Positions 9,255 through 19,616 of a DNA stretch of 64,000 nt are shown piece by piece. The first letter of the stretch is position 1; every line of letters starts with the position of its first letter. The notes below the pieces were generated by a model. It saw only the letters and a program-made list of their open reading frames with translations, ran no database searches and was not told the DNA's origin. The DNA lies in the NCBI GenBank assembly GCA_022414725.1, contig CM039462.1, positions 4,516,661 through 4,580,660 on the forward strand, written 5' to 3'. The DNA comes from Microglena sp. YARC. Taxonomy: Eukaryota > Chlorophyta > Chlorophyceae > Chlamydomonadales > Chlamydomonadaceae. The position numbers were made by a program, and so were the translations under genes.

Positions 9255-10848
9255 AGCGTGTTCACTTGTCACCATATGTCTCACACAACCTCACACACCA
9301 AAACACCCTCTCCTTCTCCCACCTCCTCCCCCATCTCCCCACCTCCCTTCTTCCTACTCCAACCTCCCACCTCCCACCTCCATCTCCCACCTCCCTCCTA
9401 CCTCCACCCACCTCCCACCTCCCTCCTCCTACTCCCTCCTCCCTCCTTACACCTCCTAGCTCCAACCGACCTCCTACCTCCCACCTCCCTCCTCCCACCT
9501 CCCCTCCTCCCATCTCCCTCATCCCATCTCCCTCTTCCAACCTCCCTCCTTCTACCTCCTACCTACCTCCTACCTCCCACCTGCCTCCAACCTCCCACCT
9601 ACCTCCTACATCCTCCCCCCGCCCCTCCCTCCTCCCACCTTTCACTTCCTCCTCTCACCTCCCCTCCCTCCTCTCACCTCCCTGCTCCCACCTCCCATCT
9701 CCTCTTCTCACCTCCCTCCTCCCACTCCCACCTCCCACCTCCCACCTCCCTCCTCCCAACTCCCAACTCACTTCTCCCAGCTCCCACCTCCCATCTCCCA
9801 CCTCCCTCCTCCCACCTCCCCTCTCCCACCTCCCTCCTCCCACCTTTCTCCTACTACCTCCCTCCTTCCACTCCCACCTCCCACCTCCCACATCCCACAT
9901 CCCTCCTCCCTCCTCCCACCTCCCGTCCTCCCACCTCCCTCCTCCCACCACCCAACTCACTCCTCTCCCCTCCCTCCTCCCCCCTCCCGTCCTCCCCCCT
10001 CCCCCCTTCCCTCCTCCCTCCTCCCACCTCCCTACCTCCCTCCTCCCACCTCTCTCCTCCCACCTTTCTTCTCCCCCTACCTCCTCCCCCCTACCTTCTC
10101 CCCCCTCCCTTCTCCCCCCTCTCCTCCTCCAACCTCTCCTCCTCCCACCTCCCCTCCTCCCACCTCCCCTCCTCCCACCTCCCCTCCTCCCACCTCCCCT
10201 CCTCCCCTCCTCCCACCTCCCCTCCTCCCACCTCTCCTCCTCCCCCTCCGCTCCTCTCCTCCCGCTTCCTCCTCCCTCCTCCCTCCTCTCCCCTCCCCTC
10301 CCCTCCTCCCACCTCCCCTCCTCCCTCCTCCCCCTCCCACCTCCCCTCCCTCCTCCCCCCTCCCCTCCTCCCACCTCCTCCTCTCTCCTCCTCCCCCCAC
10401 CCACCTCCCTCCCCACCTCCCTCCTCCCACCTCCCACCTCCCTCCCCCCACCTCCCCTCCTCCCCTCCCCTCCTCCCTCCTGCCCCTCCCTCCTCCCACC
10501 TCCCACTCCCCTCCTCCCTCCTCCCTCCTCCTCTCCTCCACCTTCCTCCTTCCTCCTCCTCTCCTCCCTCCTCCCCTCCTCCCACTTCCCCTCCTCCCAC
10601 CTCCCCACCTTATACCTCCCCTCCTACCACCTTCCCTCCTCCCATCTCCCTCCTCCCATCTCCCCTCCTCCCCCCTCCCTCCTCTCCTATCTCCCCTCCT
10701 CCATCTCTCCTCATCCACCCCCCACCTCCCTCCTCCAACTATTCACCTCCCTTCCCACCACCTCCTTCCTCCCTCCTACCACCTACCACCTCCCTCCTTC
10801 CTCCTACCACCTCCCTCCTACCACCTCCCTCCTACCACCTCCCCACAG
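9255..10848 (+). repeat. 1.6-kb polypyrimidine (CCTCCC) minisatellite inside a proposed intron
   Basis: The strand is almost purely C and T with scattered A, made of variants of 'cctcccacctccctcct' of 9-18 bp. Reading frames on both strands are long because the repeat avoids stops; their Pro/Ser/Leu or Gly/Arg/Glu proteins are artefacts. The tract ends directly at 'cctccccacag|gatcta', a textbook acceptor, so it acts as a greatly extended polypyrimidine tract for the exon at 10849. Such mirror-symmetric purine/pyrimidine DNA can form triplex structures, which is general knowledge and not shown here. Confidence 0.85.
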
Positions 10849-10938
10849 GATCTAACTGACTTGAAGGACCATGACATGGTGCTACACGAGACGCTGTTCA
10901 ACCACTTTCACTCCATGTATCAGAATCAGGTGACTGAG
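10849..10938 (+). CDS. Proposed internal exon of the 8.6-12.0-kb gene
   Basis: Thirty codons lie between 'ccccacag|' and 'gag|gtgagc', starting and ending in phase 0. The peptide reads DLTDLKDHDMVLHETLFNHF then HSMYQNQVTE, a plausible amphipathic helix. An alternative donor 'cag|gtgact' lies 9 nt earlier. Two degenerate copies of its 3' edge plus donor follow at about 11010-11055 and 11125-11165, which marks this copy as the intact one. Assignment to the same gene as 8577-8974 rests on strand, order and matching phase only. Confidence 0.45.
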
Positions 10939-11895
10939 GTGAGCTAATTAAGTGTAGTACAACCACATCATGACGTGCAGTACAACCACAATAGTGTGGT
11001 TCAATGAAACTCAACCACTGCCACTCCATGTATCAGAATCAGGTGGCTGAGGTGAGCTGATTAAGTGTAGTACAACCACCACCATGACATGAAGTACATC
11101 CACAATAGTGTAGTACAATAACTCTTAAACACTTTCATGTATTAGGATCAAGTGGCTAAGGTGAGGTGAGCATAGACCCATCCATGGCACCCTCACACGG
11201 TTGTACTTGTGTATCGCTGCACTGCACTCACTGACCCATCCATGGCACCCTCACACGGTTGTACTTTTGCGCTTAGCTTCGCTTTAATTGCTGCACTGCA
11301 CTCACTGACCCTCCACTGATGCATACCTGCAGACTAATGATCGATTGCTGATGGCATTTTATCTCCCATGCCTGTCTGATTCGTTTCCTTATGCACACAT
11401 GCAGATTGATGATGGCCAAATGTGTTTTCGTCTCCCATGCCTGTCTGATTAATTTCCCTATGCGCACCTTCAGACTAATGATCGATTGCTGACTGCATTT
11501 ATCTCTAATGCCTGCCTGATTCGTTTCCCTGTGCGCACATGCAGATTCATGATGGCCAAATGCTATTTTGTCTCCCATGCCTGTCTGATTCATTTCCCCA
11601 CGCACACCTGCATATCAGAATAATGATCGATTGCTGATGGCATTTATCTCCCATGCCTGTCTGATTCGTTTCCCTAAGCACGCCTGCATACTCATGATCG
11701 ATTGCTGGTGTCTTTTTATCTCTCATGCCTGTCTGATTCATTTCCCTATGCACACCTGCATGCTAATGATCGATTGCTGATGGCATTTTATCTCCCATGC
11801 CTGCCTGATTCCCTATGCACCTGCAGATTGATGGTGACCAAATGCGATTTCGTCTCCCATGCCTGTCTGATTCATTCCTCTATTTACACCTGCAG
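10939..11895 (+). repeat. Tandem copies of exon edges within an intron
   Basis: 10939-11170 holds two further copies of the preceding exon's 3' end ('cactccatgtatcagaatcaggtggctgaggtgagc'). 11320-11895 is a tandem array of 'gactaatgatcgattgctgatggcattt.atctcccatgcctgtctgattcgtttccctatgcacacctgca', each unit carrying the acceptor and first codons of the exon at 11896. About nine part-units are visible, alternating a 'gatggccaaatg' form and a 'gatcgattgctg' form. Only the last is followed by a long open frame. Confidence 0.7.
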
Positions 11896-12042
11896 ACTAA
11901 CGATCGATTGCTGAAGGCTGTCAGCTTCGATCTAGCTACTCTGGAGATCACCTCTAGGAATAGGTTCAAGAAAGAGGATGAGGAGGCAGTTCAGCTGAAC
12001 CCATACATGAAGTATCGGTCTGCGTTTGTTGGATCGTGTTGA
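11896..12042 (+). CDS. Proposed terminal exon of the 8.6-12.0-kb gene
   Basis: After 'cacctgcag|' the frame reads 48 codons and a stop in phase 0. The peptide contains TNDRLLKAVSFDLATLEI, TSRNRFKKEDEEAV and QLNPYMKYRSAFVGSC. Both flanks carry partial copies: acceptor-edge copies upstream and copies of the 3' half (NPYMKYRSAFVGS) downstream at about 12140, 12295, 12450 and 12605. The copies match best through this exon, so it is taken as the ancestral one. No family was recognised. Confidence 0.5.
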   Translation, partial: TNDRLLKAVSFDLATLEITSRNRFKKEDEEAVQLNPYMKYRSAFVGSC

Positions 12043-13180
12043 TGCCAAGACCAAGAACAGTTTGAAGAAAAAATACAAACAGACAGGCTAGACATGGAGA
12101 CAGGCTAGACATGGAGATAAGCTAGACAGTGTGACAGAAAGACACTTCGGATGAACCCAGACATGAAGTATCAGTCTGCGTTTGTTGGATCGTGTTGACG
12201 CCAAGACCAAGAACAGTTTCAAGAAAAAAGATGGATAGACGGGCTAGACATGTAGATAAGCGAAACAGTGAGATAGGCTAGACAGGGAGGCAGTTCGGAT
12301 GAACCCATACATCAAGTATCGGTCTGCGTTTGTTGGATCGTAAAGACGCCAAGACCAATAACAGTTTCAAGAAAAAAGACGAACAGACAGGCTAGACATA
12401 GATATGCTAGACAGGCTAGACATAGAGATAAGCTAGACAGGCTAGACAGGGAGGTAGTTCAGATGTACCCATACATGAAGTATCGGTCTGCGTATGTTGG
12501 ATCGTGCTCAGGCCATGACCAAGATCAGTTTCAAGAACAAAGACGAATAGACAGGCTAGACAGGGAAATATGCTAGACAGGGAGACAGGCAAGGCAAGGA
12601 GGCAGTTCGGCTGAACCCATACATAAAGTATCGGTCGGCCTCTATTGTATCGTGCTGACGCCAAGACCAGGAACAGGTTGAAAAAAGAAGGCGAGGGGAC
12701 ACGCTAGGCAGGGAGTTCGGTTAAACAGGCTAGACAGGCTAGACAGGCTAGGCAGGGAGATAGGTTAAACGTGCTAGACAGGCTAGGCAGGGAGATAGGT
12801 TATAAAGGCTAGACAGGCTATGTAGGGAGATAGTTTAAACAGGCTACACAGGCTAGGCAAGGAGATAGCTTAAACAGGGTAGACAGGCTAGGCAGGGAGA
12901 CAGGTTAAACAGGCTAGGCAAGGAGATAGCTTAAACAGGCTAGACAGGCTAGGCAGGGAGATAGGTTAAACAGGCTAGACAGGGAGGCAGGCTAAACAGG
13001 GAGTTGGGTTAGACAGGCTAGACAAGGAGGCAGGCTGCACGGGGAGTTAGGTTAGATAGGCTGGACAGGGAGTTGGGTTAGATAGGGAGTTTGGCTTGAC
13101 AGGCTCAACAAGGAGTTAGGTTAGACAGGCTGGGCAGAAAGTTATGTAAGACCGGCTAGACAGGGAGGCTGGCTGAACAG
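12043..13180 (+). repeat. Tandem copies of the terminal exon's end, then an 'aggctagacagg' satellite
   Basis: 12043-12690 has four copies of a roughly 150-bp unit containing 'cagttcggatgaacccatacatgaagtatcggtctgcg' and 'gccaagaccaagaacagtttcaagaaaaaa'. The linkers are made of 'gacaggctagacatgga'. From about 12690 the linker alone expands as 'aggctagacaggctaggcagggagataggttaaac' with a period near 35-45 bp. So exon sequence and linker were amplified in successive steps. Confidence 0.75.
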
Positions 13181-13193
13181 ATCCCATTTGTAG

Positions 13194-13396
13194 CATAGCT
13201 TATCTTTTTGGCTGTGAGTAGCAGCTTCTAGGCAGCTCTATTGGCTGGCTATCCCGCCCTAGTCTTAAGTAGCCTAGTGCACCTGGAAGCTGCCATAATC
13301 AGCTTCTCAGTTGTGTTGAAATCTTGGGGCTTAGAACAGTGGCTAGCTCAGGGAGCTGCAAAGAAGCTGCTGCTCGTAGCTGAAATGAGAAGCACT
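13194..13396. mobile_element. 203-bp MITE family, copy 2
   Basis: The left end is 'catagcttatctttttggctgtgagtagcagcttctaggcagctc', the right end 'gggagctgcaaagaagctgctgctcgtagctgaaatgagaagc', with the middle 'gtagcctagtgcacctggaagctg'. The length matches the other copies. Its right end was then tandemly amplified (see 13342-13565). Confidence 0.6.
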
Positions 13397-13565
13397 TTCC
13401 ATTCATACCGGTCACTGCTAGCTCAGGGAGCTGCATAGAAGCTGCTGCTCGTAGCTGAAATGAGAAGCACTTTCCATTCATACCGGTCACTGCTAGCTCA
13501 GGGAGCTGCATAGAAGCTGCTGCTCGTAGCTGAAATGAGAAGCACTTTCCATTCATACCGATACC
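13342..13565. repeat. 75-bp tandem triplication of the MITE right end
   Basis: 'gctagctcagggagctgca.agaagctgctgctcgtagctgaaatgagaagcactttccattcatacc' is repeated with starts at 13342, 13417 and 13492. The second and third units are almost identical, so this is recent relative to the MITE insertion. Confidence 0.85.
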
Positions 13566-14480
13566 TGTTTCTTTTTGTGCGACGCATCACCAATCCGTCG
13601 CTGCATGGCGAAGCATGGGTCCGGCTACACTAGTTAGAAATGCCCCCCTGGACCCTCCGCGCTTTGCGCTCCTCGGGGTTCGGGGGGCAGTGCGTCGCAT
13701 GGGGATCGCACCGAGTCACTCAGTTCGAGACGCGTCGCACAAAAAACCCAGTGATATCGATGCAAATTAGATGCAGGCACAGATAGAGAGGATGAGCACA
13801 TCAGATGGTCACCGATCTTGGGTTTAGGGTTAAGGGTTTTGTGATGGGCAGTGAACAGAATAACTATATTGATCATAGCATATTTTTATGCTATGATTCA
13901 TATATTATGTATTCATATTATGCATTCATCTTTTATATATTAATTAATATCACGCCTTATTACAAGAGTTTGAAGGGGCAAGCCCATTTGTTTGCACTGG
14001 CACCAACCATCTATTCATTTCTTTTGTAGTAGCTGCTCTCCTTGTGTCATCTTGTATTGTATTGGGTTGTTTCATGGCTTTTCAGTCCATCTAGGCTGCT
14101 TACCGTTTTCCAATTCCATTCTCCCCATGCCAGACCCACCAAACTAGGGAGCATACTAAGGGAATTAGACTTGTGTCGTGTGGTTTAGTCTTCTACTCAG
14201 CTTAGTGGAGTCAAGGTATAGCCGTACAGCAGATGATTTGGAATTTGGTCTCATAGTTTGCAGTTTGTACTTCCACTTTTTCAGGCCAAATCTCTGAGAA
14301 TTCTCATAGATTCTCTGACAAAAGGTCAGAACTCTTGGGCCAAATTCTCAAGTTTGAGGTGTGAACAACGAACTACAGAGTGTTTCGAAAACCCAAATCC
14401 AAATCATTCGCTGAATGGCTATAAGCGACTCCCATGGCATATATCCACCCGTGCCAAGGGGCCTAGTGAAAAATCTGTCC
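13566..14480. other. No gene seen; dispersed repeats R6, R5 and R3
   Basis: 13685-13745 repeats the 'tcgcaccgagtcactca' motif, 13950-14010 is an R5 copy, and 14060-14170 is an R3 copy ('catggcttttcagtccatctaggctgctt...agggagcatactaa'). The rest is unique AT-rich sequence without convincing frames. Confidence 0.5.
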
Positions 14481-14484
14481 TGGT

Positions 14485-14830
14485 GTAGTAATATGTGTGT
14501 AGTACGGTACCAGGAGAGTTTGTGAGAAGTAATATGTGTGTAGTACCAGGAGAGTATGTGAGGAGTCATACGTGTGTAGTAATAGGAGAGCATGTGCGTA
14601 GTACTACGTGTGTATAAAGTATTATGTGTGTAGTAATAGGAGAGCATGTGCGTAGTACTACGTGTGTATAAAGTATTATGTGTGTAGTAATAGGAGAGCA
14701 TGTGCGTAGTACTACGTGTGTATAAAGTAGTATGTGTGTAGTAATAGGAGAGCATTTATGTGAGTAGTAATGTGTGTGTAGTAATAGGAGAGAATGTGAG
14801 TAGGAAAAGGTGTATAGAAAGTTGAAAGTC
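14485..14830. repeat. Tandem repeat 'gtagtaataggagagcatgtgcgtagtactacgtgtgtataaagta', about 54 bp
   Basis: Near-identical units start at about 14593, 14648 and 14702, flanked by shorter 'tagtaatatgtgtgtagtaccaggagag' variants. The frame on the minus strand (YYTHNTLYTRSTTHMLS) is an artefact of the repeat. Confidence 0.8.
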
Positions 14831-14879
14831 GTGTGTTGTAATATGTTATTGGTGTATTAATATGTTAGAATCCGAAATT

Positions 14880-15270
14880 GAATTTTTGCACGTTTTTTCA
14901 TCCAACTATGGGCTGCTCGCCGTCTTCTAATTCCAAGTCCCTCCGAGCGGTACCCACGGAAACTAGGGATCATACGACGTGGATGAGATAGTTTAAACAC
15001 TTGTCCAGGTCAGTCGAGATTGACGGGTAAGACTGATAAGTTGTGTTGGATTGGATCGCATTCTTACATGATTTTTCAGCCAACTCCGAGCTGCTCGCCG
15101 TACTCCAATTCCAAATCTTCCCTTGCAAGACCCCCCATGGATACCAGGGAGCACGCTAATTGGATAAAACATATTTTCAGCCAACTCCAGGCTGCTCGCT
15201 GTTTTCCAGTTCCACCCCCCCCTTGCAAGACTCCCCATGAAAACCAGTGAGCACTCTAGGTGGATCCAGG
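14880..15270 (+). repeat. Three adjacent copies of dispersed repeat R3
   Basis: Copies begin near 14890, 15060 and 15170, each with 'ttttcagccaactc..gctgctcgccgt.ttccaattcc', then 'cccatggaaaccagggagca'. Other copies lie at 4.9-5.2, 14.06, 18.58 (inverted) and 26.95 kb. They carry no coding sequence and no TSD that I can define. Confidence 0.6.
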
Positions 15271-15504
15271 AGTCCACCTAGGAGGGCTCGAATATTGCTT
15301 GCCCTCATGTTACCCCCAGGTGAAATTCAAGTTAGTAAGGGGCGGCCGTACCTAAGTCTTAGCTTACCCTAGGTTTGCCTGCACCTTGTTCAGGTGATTA
15401 ACCAGGTGTTCAGGGTGTAAAACACCTGCTCAACAACTACATTTTAACCAATGATGTACATAAACAGGTAAAACCCTGAACACCTGTTTCACAACCTGAA
15501 TTGG

Positions 15505-15860
15505 GTGCAGGCAGCCGTAGGCAGGCAGGCAGGCAGCCGTAGGCAGGCAGGCAGGCAGCCGTAGGCAGGCAGGCAGGCAGGCAGCCGTAGACAGGTTGTG
15601 CAGTTGGAACCTGCTTTTGAAGACTATTCCCCTCAGAGTTTGCTTGGTGTGGGTTGGAATCAGCATGCAGCATGCTATTCCCCTCCGAGCTTGCATGGTG
15701 TGGGTTGGAATCAACGCGCAGCAGACTATTCTCCTCGGGAGTTTGCTTGGTGTGGGTTGGAATCAGCACGCAGCATGCTATTCTCCTCAGATTTTGCATG
15801 GTGTGAGTTGGAATCAGCATGCAGCAGACTACTCCCCTCGGCTGTATGCATGGTGTCCCC
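15505..15860. repeat. 24-bp and 51-bp tandem repeats
   Basis: 15505-15596 consists of four copies of 'gcagccgtaggcaggcaggcag'. 15600-15860 has five units of about 51 bp ('tattcccctcagagtttgcttggtgtgggttggaatcagcatgcagca'), with starts near 15626, 15677, 15728 and 15780. Open frames across them are repeat artefacts. Confidence 0.8.
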
Positions 15861-16617
15861 CAGTGACAAGCAAAATGGATGCCTTGGTAACAGTCACTCA
15901 GTCAGTAGGCTAGTATCAGCTCGCCATCCAAACTAGCCCCCCCCACACACACACACACCACCACCTGTATCCAGACCCTGTCACGCAACCATACCCTGCC
16001 TCACCTTGGAATCACCAATGTGCAGGGCCATGATCTCTGTTTGTGGCTCAATGCTGCAACCTTCGATCACATCGGTGATTGCGATTCCCCCCCCACACAC
16101 ACACCCTCTCCCCCCCCACCACCACCAACACTACCACACACACACAACCCCACCTTGCCAATATATCACTCCACAAGATGGATCGAGTGGACTGGTTGCA
16201 CTAGGCCTAAGCCTGTGCATTCCGGTAATGTTTCGTTTGTAGAAAACAGGTTGAGACCTAGAGGGGGTAGGTGAAAATAGTACGCCTTATTACGAGGCGT
16301 GAGGTTGAGGAGGCCAGCCCGTTTGTTTTCGCTGGGACCAACCACCATTTTGAGACCTAGAGGAAGTAGATGAAAGTATGTTTTTATGTGCATGGAGGTT
16401 TCATGTTGTTGTATGGTGGTGCCTGGTTCCTTGTTGGCTTGCTGGTTTTCACTTTCCTGTGTTGGTTCCACACTGGTAGAATAGCACTCCGTGTTTTTCA
16501 TCCTACCCCATTTATCCCTCAAACTACTTCAAACTTCACTACTTCACGTTTTCGTAGTTATTTCAGGTACAAGAAGGATTTAGACAGTAGAGCTTGATTG
16601 ATTGATTGAGTCAGTTT
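15861..16617. other. No gene seen; CA-rich simple sequence and an R5 copy
   Basis: Short (CA)n and poly(C) stretches occur at about 15930-15960 and 16085-16150. An R5 copy is at 16278-16340, with a second partial 'gagacctagagg.agtaggtgaaa' before and after it (16252 and 16350). Confidence 0.5.
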
Positions 16618-16820
16618 AAGGCTTTTCTTTTCCGCTACAATCAGCAGCTCCTAAGCGGCTCCCCAGGCTTGCTACGGAACATAACCTTTAGCAATGTAGT
16701 GCACCTGGAAGCTGACAGAATCTGCGTTCCAATACCATTGAAATCACGCGGATTAGATCAGTGGCTGGCTCATGGAGCTGCCTAGAAGCTGCTGCTCATA
16801 GTGGAAAAGAAAAGCTATTG
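16618..16820. mobile_element. 203-bp MITE family, copy 3
   Basis: The ends are 'aaggcttttcttttccgctac' and 'catagtggaaaagaaaagctattg', with inner TIR 'agcagctcctaagcggctcc' and 'ggagctgcctagaagctgctgct'. The flanks GTCAGTTT (16610-16617) and GTCAGGTG (16821-16828) match at 6 of 8 positions, consistent with an aged 8-bp TSD. Exactly 203 bp long. Confidence 0.7.
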
Positions 16821-16849
16821 GTCAGGTGTGACAGTTCTTCACAAGAAAG

Positions 16850-18110
16850 ATGTAGGCTGTATATGTGATTGATTGAGTCAGGTCCCATCCTCAACAAACT
16901 TATCAGCATAGCCAGAGCTTGATATACGCATAAATATTTGTCCTACATAAACTTTATAGTGTAGAGGATATGACATGACCTCCTCCCAGCCAACCTCATA
17001 TTGGAATTTTGGCTGTGGTGCCCCCCCCCACCACCACCACCCCACCCCACCCCCCATGGGGGTGTCACCCTGTTGCAGGTATACTTGAACTTGAATTTGG
17101 TATAGATTTAGCCATCATAGCTTCAGCCAGCAATTTGGCTGCTCGCCATCTTCGCTTGCAGGTATACACTCACAGTATCTCTTGGATTGGATGCTGCTGC
17201 CGATGATGATGCCGATAAGATTTTTCCTGGTACCCTACTGGAATCCATATGTCCCCGCCGCTTGACTGAGTCAAGGGGGTACTTCTGAACAGCATGCATT
17301 AAAAATGATAGCCTGTACTGATGGACGTGTCATGCACTGTTAGCAGGACTTGAACTAGAACTTGGTTACATAGCTTCAGCCAGCAATTTGGCTGCTAGCC
17401 GTCTTTGGCTGCCTGTCGGCTTCGGCTGTTAGCGGAATCGAATGCTTACAAGGGAGGTAGTCGCTCGGTAGTCTCGACAAGTACTACGTTTCATCCCTGG
17501 AGGGGAACCACCAGGTGACGCCCTGACTGGACATACGTTATTGTCAATAAATGTAGACAATAGCCAGGTGTCAAGAATGGTTCATCCACCACTCTTAACA
17601 CATCTAGGGTGCCCTGGAGTCTGCTACTGCGGTACTGATAGTGTCTGCCGCATTCCAGTCAGGTTTGAGCTAGGTTTGTTTTGTGTCGATTACATGGTCT
17701 ATCAGCCTTCAGCCTGCTCATTGTCTGCAGGCAGAGTAAACAAGTATACCAGTACCTGTTTAATATTTTTGATTTTACTGCCAAAGGCGGCGATCAGCCA
17801 AATTGTTGGATAGAGCTATGTAACCGAGTTCAAGTTTGTCAGGAGAGACAGGGCATGGGGCAAATCTTGCGATTATACATGTTTACTCCTAGAAGATCTG
17901 GTCCCCTATATAAGATACGGCACATCTTGCACGTCTGTTCGGATAATAAACGGTACTCTTACCTGTCCGTTCAATCCCTAACATGCTGGCCTGAAATCTG
18001 GCATTCTACAGAATGTTTCATGCATTAAATTCCATCATTGTCATATAGGTGACCCAAGACCATAATTGTCATAAAGGTTACATAAATTAAATCACAGCAT
18101 TGCCATATAT
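16850..18110. other. No gene seen; dispersed repeat R4 copies
   Basis: R4 ('gaacttggttacatagcttcagccagcaatttggctgct.gccgtct') occurs at 17100-17160 and 17350-17415 and inverted at 17785-17840. 17690-17730 is related to 6550-6600. Short frames lack support. Confidence 0.45.
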
Positions 18111-18124
18111 GTTTCATACATTAC

Positions 18125-18395
18125 TTACTTGATACCCGTTCGGAACGGGATGGCTCTATCGTAGAGCGATCCCGGATCGAACGGAAGCAGGTGCGGGGTC
18201 TTATCAAGTTGCTGTTTTGAACCACATCGAGGTCACCCGGAGGATCGTCGACTGGCATGGTAACTAAACTCTAGGTGTGATGTAAGACCGTCCATTGTAT
18301 ACTTACGAGCGGGTTCTCTTAAACTCACGTCCTTATAAGTGACATATCTTGGAAGTTAAGATTTATTTTATTTTATATTTTATTTCATACGGTAC
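18125..18395 (+). repeat. SINE, nearly complete copy
   Basis: The head 'gggatggctctatcgtagagcgatcccggatcgaacgg' resembles tRNA A-box and B-box promoter elements. It is followed by the shared core 'gtcgactggcatggtaact', then 'ctctaggtgtgatgtaagaccgtccattg', and an ATTTT-rich tail after 'gttaagattt'. The flanks 'tttcatac' before (about 18110) and after (about 18385) the element may be the TSD. Confidence 0.6.
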
Positions 18396-18524
18396 ATTAC
18401 ATTACATCATTGTCATGTAGGTGACCAAAGACGAATCCCGCTCCACCAGATTGATACAATGATACATTTTGCCTGAGGGGGGGTCAAGAATAAAGTTTCC
18501 AGACAGCATGTTTGGAAGTTGGTA

Positions 18525-18710
18525 CCCCCCCCCCCCCCCCCCCCCCCTCAACGATACAAAATCCATTCACTAAACACATTTGGCTCCCTGTTTTCCCTGG
18601 GTACCGCATGGGGGGACTTGGAAAGTTGGAATTCGAAGACGGCGAACAGCCAATAGTTGGCGGGAAAACCATGAAACAATCCAATCCACTAAAAAACTTG
18701 TTTACACCTA
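18525..18710. repeat. Poly(C) tract of 23 and an inverted R3 copy
   Basis: The C run covers 18525-18547. From about 18580 the R3 repeat lies in reverse orientation ('ctccctgttttccctgggtaccgcatgg ... gaacagccaatagttggcgggaaaaccatg'). Confidence 0.65.
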
Positions 18711-18719
18711 ATACGGTAT

Positions 18720-19105
18720 AACTACCCAGCTACCCTACCAGCCAGGGCACGTCTCAAACATGTTAGAGGATCCATTCCGTTGCAAACGTATATTTTTTAG
18801 TGAAACGCTGAGTTCAGAAAACATAGGGTTTACAAAATTCATAATGTAGAGCTCAGAAAAAGTTCGTTGGAGTTCGTAGGGTTCAAAACGTACAGTTTAG
18901 AAACGTTGAGTTCAAAAACAGTTCCGACTCAAACACAGATTTTGAAGTACCCATGAACAACTCTACGTTTCCAATCTTTCACGAATGAATGACAGCATAT
19001 TTTCAAAATCGCATGGGGTACTAACTACTAAGGACCTGTCTTTCCAGTCAGGGCTGAATACGTAAACTATCTGCTGAAGGCACCAGCCTCTGGCCTGGTT
19101 ACAAG
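18720..19105. other. No feature seen
   Basis: A short set of 'gttcagaaaa', 'gttcgtagg' and 'gttcaaaa' variants occurs at 18800-18925. Otherwise unique sequence without supported genes. Confidence 0.4.
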
Positions 19106-19109
19106 CGGT

Positions 19110-19210
19110 GGGAGCAGCCCAGAGTTTTCCTTTTCGGCTACGAGCAGTAGCTTCTAGGCAGCTCCTTGAACCAGCCACTAGGCCAAACCCACATATTTCA
19201 GCAGTTCTGG
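19110..19210. mobile_element. 203-bp MITE family, truncated left half
   Basis: Begins 'gttttccttttcggctacgagcagtagcttctaggcagctccttg' and continues into 'gccactaggccaaaccc'. The right TIR is missing. After about 19200 the sequence is unrelated. Confidence 0.6.
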
Positions 19211-19319
19211 ACAGCTGCTTGTGCCCGCTTTAAGGCACACTAGGGGCCTAATGGGGCCGTAAGCCCCGAAACCACCGAGAAAAATCGAGATCGACTTTTG
19301 GAGGGGGTAGATCTTGACC

Positions 19320-19375
19320 CCCCCAAAGGGGAGGGAGGGAGAGGGGGGGGGAGGGGGGGGGGGGGGCGAGCCGGT
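19320..19375. repeat. Poly(G)-rich tract
   Basis: 'gggagggagggagaggggggggg' type sequence within otherwise unique DNA. Confidence 0.8.
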
Positions 19376-19616
19376 TTAGAAAAAAACATTGTAACTTCCT
19401 CGCCAGGCGGAATCTGACAAAGATAAGGTAACCATCGAAAGCGGCTCGAGCAGAGCGGTCTGAATCCATGCTTGTTTCTGACATCGAGTTAATGTGACGA
19501 GGTAGGGGTCGAGAAGTGATGTCCACAAGTTCTGAGTCTCAAGTGTCCAAGTGTGAAAATTGGGCAAAACCACAAACTCAATATTTCCACCACCAAACTT
19601 TTTTTCGTGTCATCAC

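Noticed and set aside
9258..10859. Very long Pro/Ser/Leu frame (533 codons) and opposite-strand Gly/Arg/Glu frames
   Set aside because: The whole stretch is a simple pyrimidine repeat open in several frames on both strands. There is no start context, domain or codon constraint.
14348..14755. HTTLYTRSTTHMLSYYYT frame
   Set aside because: Translation of a 54-bp tandem repeat.
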